Positions 10,895 to 19,812 are shown, numbered from the stretch's first letter. The stretch is 64,000 nucleotides of DNA from Shewanella schlegeliana (GCF_016765635.1 NZ_JAESVD010000007.1:62001-126000), one strand, 5' to 3'. A program made the numbers and translations. Notes: a model not told the origin generated them from the letters alone.

Positions 10895-12655
10895 ATGACA
10901 ACGCAACAAGCTAAATTAGAGCAGTACAAGTTAAAACTTGCCCACATCAATGACACTCACTCTCACTTCGATGCTAGCCGTATTCAATTTACGATTGATG
11001 CCCTGCAAAAAGAGCTGACTCTTTATAGCCACAGTGGTGGTTATGCCCGTATCGCCTATCAGCTCAAGCAGGCAAGAGCTGCCGCCAAAGACAATCAACA
11101 GAGCTTTCTATTTCTGCATGGTGGTGACAGTTTCCAAGGCACCCTTTATTTCAATGAATTTAAAGGTAAAGCCAACTCAGATCTGTTAAATATGCTCGAG
11201 CCCGATGCCATGGTACTCGGCAACCACGAGATTGATGCAGGTAGTGAACCAGTTGTCGACTTTCTTAACGATATTCGCTTTCCACTAATGGCGGGCAATA
11301 TGGACTTGAGCCAAGAGTGCCAAAAGAAGAAGGTACGCCTGAGTGGTCATCCTAATCTGCTCGACTTCGATCCGAATTCTCAAACGGCCAAAGTGTTATT
11401 AAAGCCACTACAAGATAAGCAAGTGGCGATTATCGGCATCACCTTAGATCAGATGAAAGAGATAGCCAGCCCCGATGAAGACACCCACTTTGTCAGTGCA
11501 ATCGAAACCACTCGCCGAACCGTCGCTCAGCTTAAGACTCAGGGTATTGACCACATTATCGTGCTAAGCCATCTTGGGCTGGATCAAGATAAGGTGCTAG
11601 CCGCAAAAGTCGACGGGATCAGTCTCATTGTTGGTGGTCACTCACATACGCTGCAGGGCGACTTTAGCGAGCTTGGCTTATCGAATATGCCCTATGGTGA
11701 GCGCGTTAACGATACAGCCATTGTGCACGCAGGAAAGTATGCCGAGACCTTAGGCATCGCCGACATCATCTTCGACGGCAAAGGCAAGATATTAGAGCTG
11801 ACAGGCGGTAATTACTTCATGTTAGATCAGCAGTTTATTCTGCAGGCATCTGACGATGTAAGCCCTCAAGATTACCAAGACGTACGCTTAACGCTCGAAT
11901 CTCATCCACTTATTCTGTGGGATGGTGAGGACAGCCGCGTTATGAACCAAATTCTACAAAAATATCGTCCTAGCCTAGATGAGCTAAAAAACAAGATATT
12001 GGGGTTTGTACCAAGAAGCTTAGTGCATACCAGACTCCCCAGCAAAGCTCTGCCTCACGGCAGTGAAATCGCACCTTGGGTGAGCCGCAGTATGTATCAA
12101 GAGACCCTAGAATTAGGCATAGAAGTCGACTTCGCTCTACATAACGCTGGCGGGGTGCGCCAATCATTAGATAAAGGCGAGCTTAGTTTAGCCGAGGTGA
12201 TAGGCCGTATTCTGCCGTTTGATATTCCACTGGTGAGCTATGAGATCCAGGGGCAGTATCTATTTCAGATACTTGAATCTGCGATAAATGCCGCAACCAA
12301 TAATAGTGTCATCGGCACAGGCGCAGGCAGCTTTCCCTACACCTATGGCTTAAAATACTTCTATGATGGTCGGCAAGCTGTTGGGCAACGTATCATTAAG
12401 CTTGAAGTATTACGTGAGGTTGCAGGAAAGCAATTGTGGCAAAGCGTCGATGCAGCCGCTTACTACACCGGGGTGTCATCGTCCTACACGGCCTCAGGTA
12501 AAGAGGGTTACTTTCCTATCTTACAAGCTAACTGGCAGCGAGATGTTAAGGGGTTAACTCTCCCAGGCGCCTTTACCCGCTTTATCAGCAAGGCGCAAAC
12601 CTTAGATGAAGTGCTAGAGCCTCAGGTTCACTACACTAGCCATAATCAGCTGTGA
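10895..12655 (+). CDS. 5'-nucleotidase / 2',3'-cyclic phosphodiesterase family metallophosphatase
   Basis: The 586-residue protein is a two-domain UshA/YchR-type enzyme. The N-terminal calcineurin-like dimetal domain shows HINDTHSHFD, GGDSFQG, LGNHEID, LSHLGLD and GGHSH, which carry the metal ligands. The C-terminal 5'-nucleotidase domain shows the substrate-pocket segment HNAGGVRQSL. I chose the ATG at 10895, preceded by AGAGGAA, over an in-frame TTG 18 bp upstream. Unlike UshA, no signal peptide is visible, so a cytoplasmic location is inferred. The exact nucleotide substrate is unknown. Confidence 0.9.
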   Translation: MTTQQAKLEQYKLKLAHINDTHSHFDASRIQFTIDALQKELTLYSHSGGYARIAYQLKQARAAAKDNQQSFLFLHGGDSFQGTLYFNEFKGKANSDLLNMLEPDAMVLGNHEIDAGSEPVVDFLNDIRFPLMAGNMDLSQECQKKKVRLSGHPNLLDFDPNSQTAKVLLKPLQDKQVAIIGITLDQMKEIASPDEDTHFVSAIETTRRTVAQLKTQGIDHIIVLSHLGLDQDKVLAAKVDGISLIVGGHSHTLQGDFSELGLSNMPYGERVNDTAIVHAGKYAETLGIADIIFDGKGKILELTGGNYFMLDQQFILQASDDVSPQDYQDVRLTLESHPLILWDGEDSRVMNQILQKYRPSLDELKNKILGFVPRSLVHTRLPSKALPHGSEIAPWVSRSMYQETLELGIEVDFALHNAGGVRQSLDKGELSLAEVIGRILPFDIPLVSYEIQGQYLFQILESAINAATNNSVIGTGAGSFPYTYGLKYFYDGRQAVGQRIIKLEVLREVAGKQLWQSVDAAAYYTGVSSSYTASGKEGYFPILQANWQRDVKGLTLPGAFTRFISKAQTLDEVLEPQVHYTSHNQL

Positions 12656-12712
12656 TAGGTAATAGCCATCTTTTATCGATTAAAAGGACAATTTGAATCT
12701 AACTTTTTGCCC

Positions 12713-13249
12713 TTATATCAACTCTTTGAACATGCTGAAGTTAACTAATTTCTGTCCATCACGCGGATGACTATTCTTACGCTTAACTTGAAACTCAAAC
12801 TTCTCAAAAAAAGGCTTAGCTAAGTATGATGCTTCAACGGTGAGGCTGGTAAGCCTTAGCGCCCTAGCGTGCTTCTCTAGTGTGCGGTATAGCTCACTTG
12901 CTACCCCAATCCCTATATAATCTGGGAGGGTAAACAAACAGTCCACTTCCGCTATTTGCCGGCCCCTTTTTTTCAAGTCGCCAGCGATTAAGTCATCTGT
13001 TATCAAATCATCTGATTTCAAATTGATAAAGCCTACGACGCACAAATCGCATTCGGCAACCCAAGTCTTAGTTCCCGACAAGCGGGTTAACCAATACTCG
13101 TTGCTTCGAAGGTTTGGCGACCACACGGCTCTTTCGGCCTCACTGTAGTGGGAGCTTGCACCTTGATTGATACTAAGGTGGAACACTTTAGCGACTTGCT
13201 CAACATCGCCGCAGGTAAAGGGGCGTACAATAAAACACTTTCTTTCCAT
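12713..13249 (-). CDS. GNAT-family N-acetyltransferase (paralogue A)
   Basis: The 178-residue protein has a GNAT fold pattern: an N-terminal IRPF-type strand, the CVVGFINL strand, a VDCLFTLPDYIGIGVASEL segment corresponding to the acetyl-CoA loop, and the C-terminal FFEKFEF motif. It resembles the next gene (13262-13768) throughout, including the Y-x-x-x-L-x-x-x-K-T-W block, so the two arose by tandem duplication. The acetyl-CoA loop is less canonical than in the neighbour. An extra Asp-rich stretch (DDLITDDLIAGDL) looks like a small in-frame repeat expansion. The acceptor is unknown. Confidence 0.8.
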   Translation of the reverse strand: MERKCFIVRPFTCGDVEQVAKVFHLSINQGASSHYSEAERAVWSPNLRSNEYWLTRLSGTKTWVAECDLCVVGFINLKSDDLITDDLIAGDLKKRGRQIAEVDCLFTLPDYIGIGVASELYRTLEKHARALRLTSLTVEASYLAKPFFEKFEFQVKRKNSHPRDGQKLVNFSMFKELI

Positions 13250-13261
13250 AGATAAAACCCT

Positions 13262-13768
13262 TTATACAGGTGCTAATGTCTTACTCATGTAATACCCCAT
13301 GATCACCACGCCACGCTTCTCTTGATAACTTCGATGGTGAAGCTTAAATCCCATAGACTCGAACAACGGCTTAGACAGTTTAGAGGCATCGACAAAAAGC
13401 TCTGGCACAGCCATGCTAACCGCCCATTGTGCTAATGACTCATATAGACGTTTAGCCACTCCTTGTCGCTGATACTCTGGGTGAACATACAGGCTGTCGA
13501 TATAGCCACGGCTATTGAAGTGAGTCTCTAGGTTGATAAAGCCACAGCAAAATGGTCGTCCAGATACTAAGCGTTGCTCATCAACCATTAACCATGTTTG
13601 AGATCGAGATAGGCGTTTATGCCAGTGATACCGCGATCGCGGTGCAAAAGACCAAGCTGACTTCTCTTGCTGTGTATAAACGTCATCGTTTATCTGATTG
13701 ATGGCCATATGTGCCAATACAGAGACGTCGGCGGCATAACATTTTTGGTAAGGGATGATTTTTAACAT
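13262..13768 (-). CDS. GNAT-family N-acetyltransferase (paralogue B)
   Basis: The 168-residue protein has a canonical GNAT acetyl-CoA loop (YVHPEYQRQGVAKRLYESL) and the FESMGF motif near the end. I placed the start at the ATG at 13766-13768 (MLKIIPYQK). A longer frame starting at a TTG would begin only a few bases from the terminator of the upstream gene and adds residues not expected in the family. It lies 12 bp before paralogue A on the same strand, so the two are probably cotranscribed. The substrate is unknown. Confidence 0.85.
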   Translation of the reverse strand: MLKIIPYQKCYAADVSVLAHMAINQINDDVYTQQEKSAWSFAPRSRYHWHKRLSRSQTWLMVDEQRLVSGRPFCCGFINLETHFNSRGYIDSLYVHPEYQRQGVAKRLYESLAQWAVSMAVPELFVDASKLSKPLFESMGFKLHHRSYQEKRGVVIMGYYMSKTLAPV

Positions 13769-13815
13769 GGGCAAAAAAGATTTAAATGACCATTGTGAGG
13801 CAGTTTGACGCAAAA

Positions 13816-13848
13816 GAAAATGGCGTAGACTCAGTCTACGCCATTTAA
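13816..13848 (-). terminator. Rho-independent terminator after the NrfJ-like gene
   Basis: A long perfect stem (AAATGGCGTAGACT with AGTCTACGCCATTT) is followed on the minus strand by a T-rich run. It lies between the small secreted-protein gene and the GNAT pair. Confidence 0.85.
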
Positions 13849-13898
13849 TGTATATTCTTTCAAGCCAAGCTTATCAGCTTAGGGCATCAAAGTGATAC

Positions 13899-14201
13899 TT
13901 ACTTCTTATCGATGCGACCAACAAACAGTAACTCATCAAAAGTACGGTTTAGGGTTTTACTGCTAAAGTCGCTCATCCACATCTGCTCTTGAACAACAAC
14001 CGTATCGCCTTTCTTCACTTCAATCTGTGGACCTGCAGCCCAAAATGTCTTGTCAGCTTCTTTGATCTGAACGTAGGTATAACCGCCGCCATTCATGGTA
14101 TCCATGACAGTACCTTCATGCATAACACCTTGTGCCCATGCGCTTGAGATACCGAGTGCTAGAGTTGCTGCTGCAGCCAATTTCACTAATTTAGCTATCA
14201 T
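13899..14201 (-). CDS. Small exported OB-fold-like protein, NrfJ-like
   Basis: The 100-residue product has a clear Sec signal peptide (residues 1-23, cleavage after SSAWA). The 77-residue mature part is beta-rich, with GGGYTYVQIKEADKTFWAAGP and a V-x-x-G-D-x-V segment. This pattern resembles the periplasmic NrfJ-like proteins of Shewanella. The exact family name is an inference and the function is unknown. It stands alone, ending in a strong terminator. The ATG is preceded by GGAAA. Confidence 0.7.
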   Translation of the reverse strand: MIAKLVKLAAAATLALGISSAWAQGVMHEGTVMDTMNGGGYTYVQIKEADKTFWAAGPQIEVKKGDTVVVQEQMWMSDFSSKTLNRTFDELLFVGRIDKK

Positions 14202-14396
14202 CGGAAATTTCCTTTATATAAGTTATCAATTCATCAGTATTAAAGCATGCAATAGATTATAAATCTCTAATTAGTCACAACTATATTGTGTTAAAACTCA
14301 ACTATTAGATCCAACTCTCATAACCAAATATTTTAGTCCCTATCACGGAACTTTATTAATTGCTGCCGATTTATCACGCAAATAGTTCAAAAAACT

Positions 14397-14621
14397 TTAA
14401 GAACGTTTAGCCTCATCTAATATAGGCTGTAGCATCCCTTCTAAGCCGTTGAGCTTTACCTCATACATTAAGGCTAACTGCTGACCTAATTTTCCCTCAG
14501 GAAAACCTTTTGAGTGGAACCATACCAGATATGGCTCTGGCAGTTCGAGCAAGCGCCTTCCCGCATATTTTCCGAAAGGCATCTTCTGAGTAATGGCTTC
14601 GAGTAAAAGCTTTTCATCCAT
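14397..14621 (-). CDS. DUF3820 family small protein
   Basis: The sequence MPFGKYAGRRLLELPEPYLVWF followed by a GFPEGKLG segment is the DUF3820 signature; the family has no established biochemical role. I chose the internal ATG at 14619-14621 (MDEKLLLEAI), giving 74 residues, near the usual family size. The frame stays open for a further 24 residues upstream, but these have no family resemblance. It is a single-gene unit in AT-rich surroundings. Confidence 0.8.
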   Translation of the reverse strand: MDEKLLLEAITQKMPFGKYAGRRLLELPEPYLVWFHSKGFPEGKLGQQLALMYEVKLNGLEGMLQPILDEAKRS

Positions 14622-14945
14622 CGCAAGTGAGTCTCTGTGTTCAATCATCGGAACGATTCTATTATCAAATAGTATTCTATCAAACCTCGACAAAAAAACA
14701 GCTTTATCGATACCGATAAAAATGAGTAATTTTTCGACCGCTTTTATACAAAAACAAATATATTATTTAGATATAAAAACGCATAAATCTATTACTTATA
14801 AAAAAATGGGTGACTCGACACCGCCCAGTTAGCGCTATAAATACTCCTATTAGCCCGCAAGTGTTAGTGGCCTACTTCCGCAAAAAACAGCTAAACAACT
14901 AATTAACTTAACAAATAGCCACAAATAGCAACACATCACGACTGA

Positions 14946-15024
14946 CGCCAAAAAACCATCAAAAATAGCAGCAGCGTCAAAAAACAATCACAGGTCAATT
15001 AAAATAAATACGTCAAAAATCATA
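14946..15024 (+). repeat. Three iteron-like direct repeats upstream of the ParA/RHH genes
   Basis: Three related copies occur: CGCCAAAAAACCATCA (14946-14961), CGTCAAAAAACAATCA (14975-14990) and CGTCAAAAATCATA (15011-15024). Spacing between starts is 29 and 36 bp. Direct repeats upstream of a short parA followed by a ribbon-helix-helix gene are the usual centromere arrangement of type Ib partition loci. That role is inferred here. Confidence 0.5.
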
Positions 15025-15082
15025 CTGTTGACGAAACCAACTACACAACCTAGATTAATCTGACAAGTGATAGATAAAGTAA

Positions 15083-15145
15083 GTTGAATGTCGAGATTAA
15101 CAACTTCAACACATTTAACCGTACGCACACGTTCAACACCTTTCA
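15083..15145. promoter_or_regulatory. Candidate operator boxes before parA-like gene
   Basis: GTTGAA (15083-15088) and TTCAAC (15105-15110) form an inverted repeat with 16 bp between. A further copy, TTCAACACCTTTCA (15132-15145), repeats the TTCAACACATTTA box at 15105. They lie 50-115 bp before the parA start and could be autoregulatory sites for the RHH protein. Confidence 0.35.
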
Positions 15146-15196
15146 TTTAATGAAAAGCTGTAAATTAAATTCATCGCGTACAAAGAGGATATAAAT

Positions 15197-15940
15197 ATGA
15201 TCATACTCGTTGGTGGCGAAAAAGGCGGTAGCGGCAAGAGCTGCCTAGCCCAGAATATCGCTGTATTTCTAGCAGCAGAATGCCGAGCCTCAGTTATTAT
15301 GGTCGATTGCGATCCTCAGCGCACAACCTCAGACTGGATCCATGCGCGCAATAACAACCCGGATCTCCCCAGCATCAACTGCGTACAGCTATACGGAAAA
15401 ATACGTAACGACCTTCTGAGCTTAGAACAACATTACGACTATGTAATTGTCGACTGTGGTGGTCAAGATAACCTAGCATTACGTGCCACCATGTCAGTGG
15501 CTTCACATGTATTGATGCCACTACGCCCTAAGCGCCGCGATCTCAAGACCGTTAGCCACATGGATGATATCGTCGCCACCTGTATGATGATTAATCCCAA
15601 GATGCGCGCCACCTTTGTTATTACTCAATGCCCCAGCCTACCAAATCAAGCCAATCGAATCTTCGAAGCAAAAGATGTCTGTAAAACATACGACATCAAT
15701 GTATTAGATGCCATCACCTATAGCCGTAATATCTACGACGACAGTGAAGAATCTGGCCTATCGGTTCTCGAGATCGAGCCTAAGGGTAAGGCTGCAGGAG
15801 AAATACGAGGTATTGCCTGTGAAATGCTCCAAGTTACAAACGCCACCGAAGTTCGTAATCAGCTTGCAGAAAAGCAAATGAATAAGATGAGAGGTAATTA
15901 TGGGTCTGGCAGATCTCAAGAAAAACTCTACGCCGTCTAG
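15197..15940 (+). CDS. ParA/MinD-family partition ATPase
   Basis: The 247-residue protein has a deviant Walker A box (KGGSGKSCLAQN, with the signature first Lys), the switch I/Walker A' segment VDCDPQRTTSDW and a Walker B-like YDYVIVDCGG. It lacks an N-terminal helix-turn-helix, so it resembles the short ParA type that uses a separate repressor. A good RBS (AGAGGA) precedes the ATG. The next gene overlaps it by 41 bp. Chromosomal origin-linked ParA would sit with parB near gidA, so this is a separate system, possibly from a mobile element. Function in DNA or cargo positioning is inferred. Confidence 0.85.
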   Translation: MIILVGGEKGGSGKSCLAQNIAVFLAAECRASVIMVDCDPQRTTSDWIHARNNNPDLPSINCVQLYGKIRNDLLSLEQHYDYVIVDCGGQDNLALRATMSVASHVLMPLRPKRRDLKTVSHMDDIVATCMMINPKMRATFVITQCPSLPNQANRIFEAKDVCKTYDINVLDAITYSRNIYDDSEESGLSVLEIEPKGKAAGEIRGIACEMLQVTNATEVRNQLAEKQMNKMRGNYGSGRSQEKLYAV

Positions 15941-16349
15941 TTCAACCCATAGGCAGATCCAAACGAGTCAATTAGCACTCGAAGATCTTATCGATGATTT
16001 CATCAACGATGCGAGTCGTTATGCTATTGGACAAGAAGAGCAGGCTCCCAAACTAAGTGAGTTAGTGGATTTAGAGTGCCATTCACAAGTGGAGCTACTT
16101 ACTAATTTGAGAGGCGACAAGTATAAGGTTGAGCGACTAGCAGAAAAGGTATTAACGGTTAAAAAAGGCAAACTTCCTGTGAGAAAGGCAACCTTCACCT
16201 TAACTGAATCTGCTATTGCCCACTTAGCCGAATTAGCCGATGACTGTGATGTTGCGAAGTCTAAGCTCATCCGCTTTCTAATTGAGCACCACTTTAATTT
16301 AAGCCCTGAACAAAGGAGAGCAAAAGAGAAAAGTATCATTGTTGAATGA
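15900..16349 (+). CDS. Ribbon-helix-helix-like partner of ParA
   Basis: The 149-residue protein overlaps the parA-like gene by 41 bp in another frame, so they form one translational unit. The N-terminal half is polar and probably disordered. The C-terminal part (KATFTLTESAIAHLAELADDCDVAKSKLIRFLIEHHF) reads as a beta strand and two helices of a ribbon-helix-helix DNA-binding domain. By position it is the centromere-binding or repressor partner of the ATPase. I do not recognise a closer named family. Confidence 0.7.
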   Translation: MGLADLKKNSTPSSSTHRQIQTSQLALEDLIDDFINDASRYAIGQEEQAPKLSELVDLECHSQVELLTNLRGDKYKVERLAEKVLTVKKGKLPVRKATFTLTESAIAHLAELADDCDVAKSKLIRFLIEHHFNLSPEQRRAKEKSIIVE

Positions 16350-16557
16350 TAGCCGTAGAATAATAACCAAGGATATAAGAGTAATCTCCCTTCCCTTAGC
16401 TGGCAGTAGATAAACAGTTTTGAAGTACTGCGCTGCCAGCATTTTTTTCTAATCGCTCCATATTAATATCTCCCATCTTCTGCCTAAAAAAATACCAAAG
16501 CTTGAATTTCAACCATAAGTGCCATATATCAGAAATAACGCAAGTTAATCTTACTCA

Positions 16558-17397
16558 ATGGCTAGGAAGTCTATGTTAGCAATCTCAGTTATTATTGTAC
16601 TTAGCATCACCGCTATAGGCTGGATTGCCAGTACCTCATGGCGTGATAACCGTCGCCGTATAGCCATCACGAAACAGCCCTTCCCAAAAGAATGGCGCGA
16701 CATACTAAAAAGGCGTATTCCATTCTTTCGCGTCTTACCCACCGATCTGCAGTTACAGCTCAAGAAGCATATTCAGGTTTTTATCGCAGAGAAGCGTTTT
16801 GTCGGCTGTGATGGTCTCATCATTGATGATGACATTCGCGTCACCGTTGCAGCTCAAGCCTGCCTGTTACTGCTTAATCGCCAAACTGATTTTTATCCCA
16901 CGCTCAAAGAGATCCTTATCTACCCGTCGGCATTCATTGTTGAGGGGGAGCAACAAAACGGTGATGGTGTAGTATCAAACCAGCGTCGAGTACTCTCTGG
17001 AGAATCATGGCAGCATGGTCGGGTGATCCTATCTTGGCAAACCACCAAGTTTGATGCAGCCGTTCCCGATGATGGAAGCAACGTTGTGATCCATGAGTTT
17101 GCGCATCAGCTAGATCAAGAAGATGGCAAGGCCAACGGTGCACCGCCACTCAAACACCGTCAAGATTACGCTTCTTGGTCTGAAGTGTTGATGCAAGAAT
17201 ATCAAGTATTAGTCAGAGCCAGTCAAACTGGCGAACAGTCACTGTTCAACTACTACGGCGCCACGAATCCTGCCGAGTTTTTTGCGGTAATAAGTGAAGT
17301 GTTTTTCGAACGTCCCCATGAATTCATTACCTTGCACCCAGCCCTCTACCGAGAACTCAGTAGTTTTTATCAGCTCGACCCTGTGAACTGGCACTAA
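16558..17397 (+). CDS. mtfA: MtfA-like zinc peptidase (Mlc/DgsA anti-repressor family)
   Basis: MtfA in E. coli binds the repressor Mlc and has metallo-aminopeptidase activity (peptidase M90). The 279-residue protein carries the zinc motif HEFAHQLDQEDG and the downstream NPAEFFAVISEVFFE segment that supplies the third ligand. It starts with a hydrophobic segment (residues 8-26), a membrane-anchored variant relative to the soluble E. coli protein. Whether an Mlc homologue exists here cannot be seen. Confidence 0.88.
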   Translation: MARKSMLAISVIIVLSITAIGWIASTSWRDNRRRIAITKQPFPKEWRDILKRRIPFFRVLPTDLQLQLKKHIQVFIAEKRFVGCDGLIIDDDIRVTVAAQACLLLLNRQTDFYPTLKEILIYPSAFIVEGEQQNGDGVVSNQRRVLSGESWQHGRVILSWQTTKFDAAVPDDGSNVVIHEFAHQLDQEDGKANGAPPLKHRQDYASWSEVLMQEYQVLVRASQTGEQSLFNYYGATNPAEFFAVISEVFFERPHEFITLHPALYRELSSFYQLDPVNWH

Positions 17398-17481
17398 AAT
17401 CGTAACCAAGATAAAATTAACTGGCTACAAATAATCAAACGGCCATGCCTCTAAAATATAAGAAGCAGAACAAGGATGCCT

Positions 17482-18237
17482 ATGCTAACTCTTACCTATC
17501 AAAAAGCATGGGGCTTAGCCCTACTGTTATTCATCTCCTTTTCAATGGACGCATCGGCTGAGGAGACGCCAAACAGCGATAAACAACAAGCAGCTGCGGT
17601 TTTATACCAATCAGTATAAGAAGTTGATCTACTCAGAGCGGTTTTTGGCAAACTAATTCAAGGCGAATAGCTGCAAGAATGGTTATTCCCTTGTAAAGCT
17701 GTTCAACGCAGAAGTAGGCAGCCAAAAACGCTCCAGAATGGCGAGTTTTAGCGCTTCTGACGCTTTGTTAACGAGCTTAACCGTAGAACAACTATGCTCT
17801 TCACTCGTTGCCTTGCCTCATAACCGCTAAACTCTCGCTGAGCGACCAAATCTTTATACTGATTGGTATTAGATGCGTTAAACCAATACTCCTCCAGTGC
17901 AGATTGGGACAATTACTTTGCCCTATATGATGAAAAGGGGATATTTATTGGAACTGATGTAAACGAACACTGGGGAAAAACCGAATTTGAACGCTATGCT
18001 AGGCCAACTCAAGGCTGGCGTTACGACTTAATCAATAGAAAAATGACCCAACACGGTGACGTCATTTGGTTTGATGAGATCTTATTAAGCCCCTCATATG
18101 GTGTAAGCCGTGGCACAGGAACCTTAATCAAAACGGTTAAATGCTGGAAGATTGCGCAATATCATTTAAGCTTTCCAATTCCTAACGCTATCGCTAAATC
18201 CATTACTGAGCAGATCAAAGCTGCTGACAAACAGTAA
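17482..18237 (+). pseudogene. Secreted SnoaL/NTF2-like protein gene interrupted by a MITE
   Basis: The 5' part (ATG at 17482, spaced from AAGG) encodes a signal peptide (MLTLTYQKAWGLALLLFISF...ASA) and reads to GTT TTA at 17604. The frame then enters the inserted element and stops at 17617-17619. The 3' part resumes after the element with GAT GCG TTA AAC and runs to 18237. Joining at the TTA duplication gives one continuous frame of about 163 residues. The mature part, with DWDNYFALYDEKGIFIGTD and a WFDEIL strand, resembles a SnoaL-like (NTF2 fold) domain. A shorter product from a TTG inside the element's right end is possible but would lack export. Confidence 0.85.
17605..17868. mobile_element. 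264-bp MITE with 15-bp terminal inverted repeats
   Basis: The left end TACCAATCAGTATAA (17605-17619) and the right end TTATACTGATTGGTA (17854-17868) are perfect inverted repeats. Flanking TTA triplets (17602-17604 and 17869-17871) are the 3-bp target duplication. No coding frame spans the element. Removing the element plus one TTA restores the host gene frame exactly. The mobilising transposase is not in this window. Confidence 0.88.
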
Positions 18238-18250
18238 ATGAAATCCAATT

Positions 18251-18300
18251 AGCTATTCACACAAGCTATCCACATAAGCTGCTCACACAAGCTTTGTCAC
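18251..18300 (+). repeat. 13-bp tandem repeat between the MITE-split gene and the HDOD gene
   Basis: Units AGCTATTCACACA, AGCTATCCACATA, AGCTGCTCACACA and a partial AGCTTTGTCAC follow each other directly. They occupy the short gap between two convergent genes. Confidence 0.75.
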
Positions 18301-18336
18301 ATTGTGATAAGTAGCGTTTATACCATTATATAGGCG

Positions 18337-19812
18337 CTACTTTGCCACAGCAGAGAAGCAAACATTTGCCATATTAGCCACATGGGTAAAGTTAGCGAAA
18401 TCCTCCGTCATTAAACGTCGGCCAGAGCTGTCTCTATCGGCATAGATTACCCCTATCACAGTATGATCCATGATAAGTGGCGCTAGCATAAAGCCGGTTG
18501 CGCCAGTAATAGTTTTAACATTATCATCCATATAAAAGCGCCATTTGGCAGAGTGTGGGTTATCTACAAACAAGGCTTCTTTCAAGGAAATACAGTCTTG
18601 AAAAACATTCTGGCAATTCTCTAACCTTATATTAAATGAAGCCTTTACCTTTTCTGCATCATCACCGAGTACAATCCTTGGCTGCAACGACTTACGATTA
18701 GGGCTCAGTAACATCACACAACAGCGATCGACTCCAACGCCTGTCAAAATACCTTTAAGGGCAATAGAGAGTACCTGATTAAAGTCCTCCCTGTTTAGCG
18801 CACACTGCGTTAACTCGCGCAGACACTCCAGCTGACGGTTAACATTGGGGGCATATATAACGGTTTCAGTTCCCTGCTCCACAAATTTTTCGTTCAAATG
18901 CTTAGGGCTAGGTAAATACTCCAGTAATATTCGAGCGCCGTAAGCATCGGCCATGGTTTTAGTCGCTTTGTGACAACGCAGCATACGCCCCTTTAGCACA
19001 TCAACTTCGATACCTAACATATCTGAGGTTTGCTTTAACCGCTTAGACAACTCAGCCATATTAGGACTATCTTGGCATAATAGTTCACTGAGCTTATTGG
19101 CGAGGAAGATACTGCGTACCTCGGGTGTGCGTTCATCGGGTAAACTGAGGGATTTTATCAATAAACAGCCTAAGCCCCAGTTACGCGCTAGTCCCACAGA
19201 TAACTGCTCAAAGCTTGCTCCGAGGACATCTCGAATCGCTTTGTTCGATTCTGCCACAGTGTCACACCGGCTTAGCTTGCTATCTAAGACTAAGGTTTCC
19301 GCACAACCTGTACTCCAAAATGCACTCTCACCTAAGTGATAGAGTAAAGAGGCAATAAACACCTCCTCTTGCAGCTCCTCATCATAATCTTTAAGCAATG
19401 TTTTAGTCAGCATTGCCGCCAAAAATGCTTGTGCCATCAGCTTAAGCATTCGTTTGTAGACATTCTCAGATAGCCCCTCAGCCTCGAGTAAACTGCTGAG
19501 TAGCTTAGCGGTAATACAGATATTCTTTATGGTATCAAAACCTAAAACCACAGCCGCTCGGCTCACCGTGGTGACTTGACTGATGCCTTTACTGTAGGTG
19601 ACACTATTTGCCACCCGCAAAATTCTGGAGGTCAACGCATTATCATGCATCACACTCTTACCCAGAATCGATAGCGAGGACACATCATCTTTTGCAAGCT
19701 TTTCTAACGTTTTAACTGTCGAGCAAAGAGCAGGCATCTCTTGGTCGCTGATGCGATTGGTCCAATACTCAACCCCTTTGAACTTATTGTTTTCAAAATT
19801 AGTTGCTTTCAC
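18337..19812 (-). CDS. HDOD-GAF signalling protein
   Basis: The 491-residue protein has an N-terminal HDOD domain (about residues 25-230; note PALCSTVKTLEKLAKDDVSSL and RILRVANSV, with degenerate HD residues). A C-terminal GAF domain follows (about 340-490; GVGVDRCCVMLL and GVIYADRDSSGRR). HDOD proteins commonly act in c-di-GMP or stress signalling without known catalysis. The GAF ligand is unknown. It is a single gene with a spacer of almost 400 bp before aceB. Confidence 0.88.
   Translation of the reverse strand: MKATNFENNKFKGVEYWTNRISDQEMPALCSTVKTLEKLAKDDVSSLSILGKSVMHDNALTSRILRVANSVTYSKGISQVTTVSRAAVVLGFDTIKNICITAKLLSSLLEAEGLSENVYKRMLKLMAQAFLAAMLTKTLLKDYDEELQEEVFIASLLYHLGESAFWSTGCAETLVLDSKLSRCDTVAESNKAIRDVLGASFEQLSVGLARNWGLGCLLIKSLSLPDERTPEVRSIFLANKLSELLCQDSPNMAELSKRLKQTSDMLGIEVDVLKGRMLRCHKATKTMADAYGARILLEYLPSPKHLNEKFVEQGTETVIYAPNVNRQLECLRELTQCALNREDFNQVLSIALKGILTGVGVDRCCVMLLSPNRKSLQPRIVLGDDAEKVKASFNIRLENCQNVFQDCISLKEALFVDNPHSAKWRFYMDDNVKTITGATGFMLAPLIMDHTVIGVIYADRDSSGRRLMTEDFANFTHVANMANVCFSAVAK

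Larger units (their letters stand above)
14694..15196. other. AT-rich non-coding region with direct repeats, upstream of parA-like gene
   Basis: No convincing gene is present. The right half holds repeated motifs described separately (CGYCAAAAA-type direct repeats and TTCAAC boxes), which suggest a centromere or operator region for the ParA/RHH pair. Confidence 0.6.

Noticed and set aside
13769-13813. TTG start 45 bp upstream for GNAT paralogue B
   Set aside because: It lies within a few bases of the preceding gene's terminator and adds residues unlike the GNAT N-terminus.
14593-14832. Open frame of 79 codons on the plus strand opposite the DUF3820 gene
   Set aside because: It overlaps the better-supported DUF3820 gene and runs into low-complexity AT-rich sequence; no RBS or family match.
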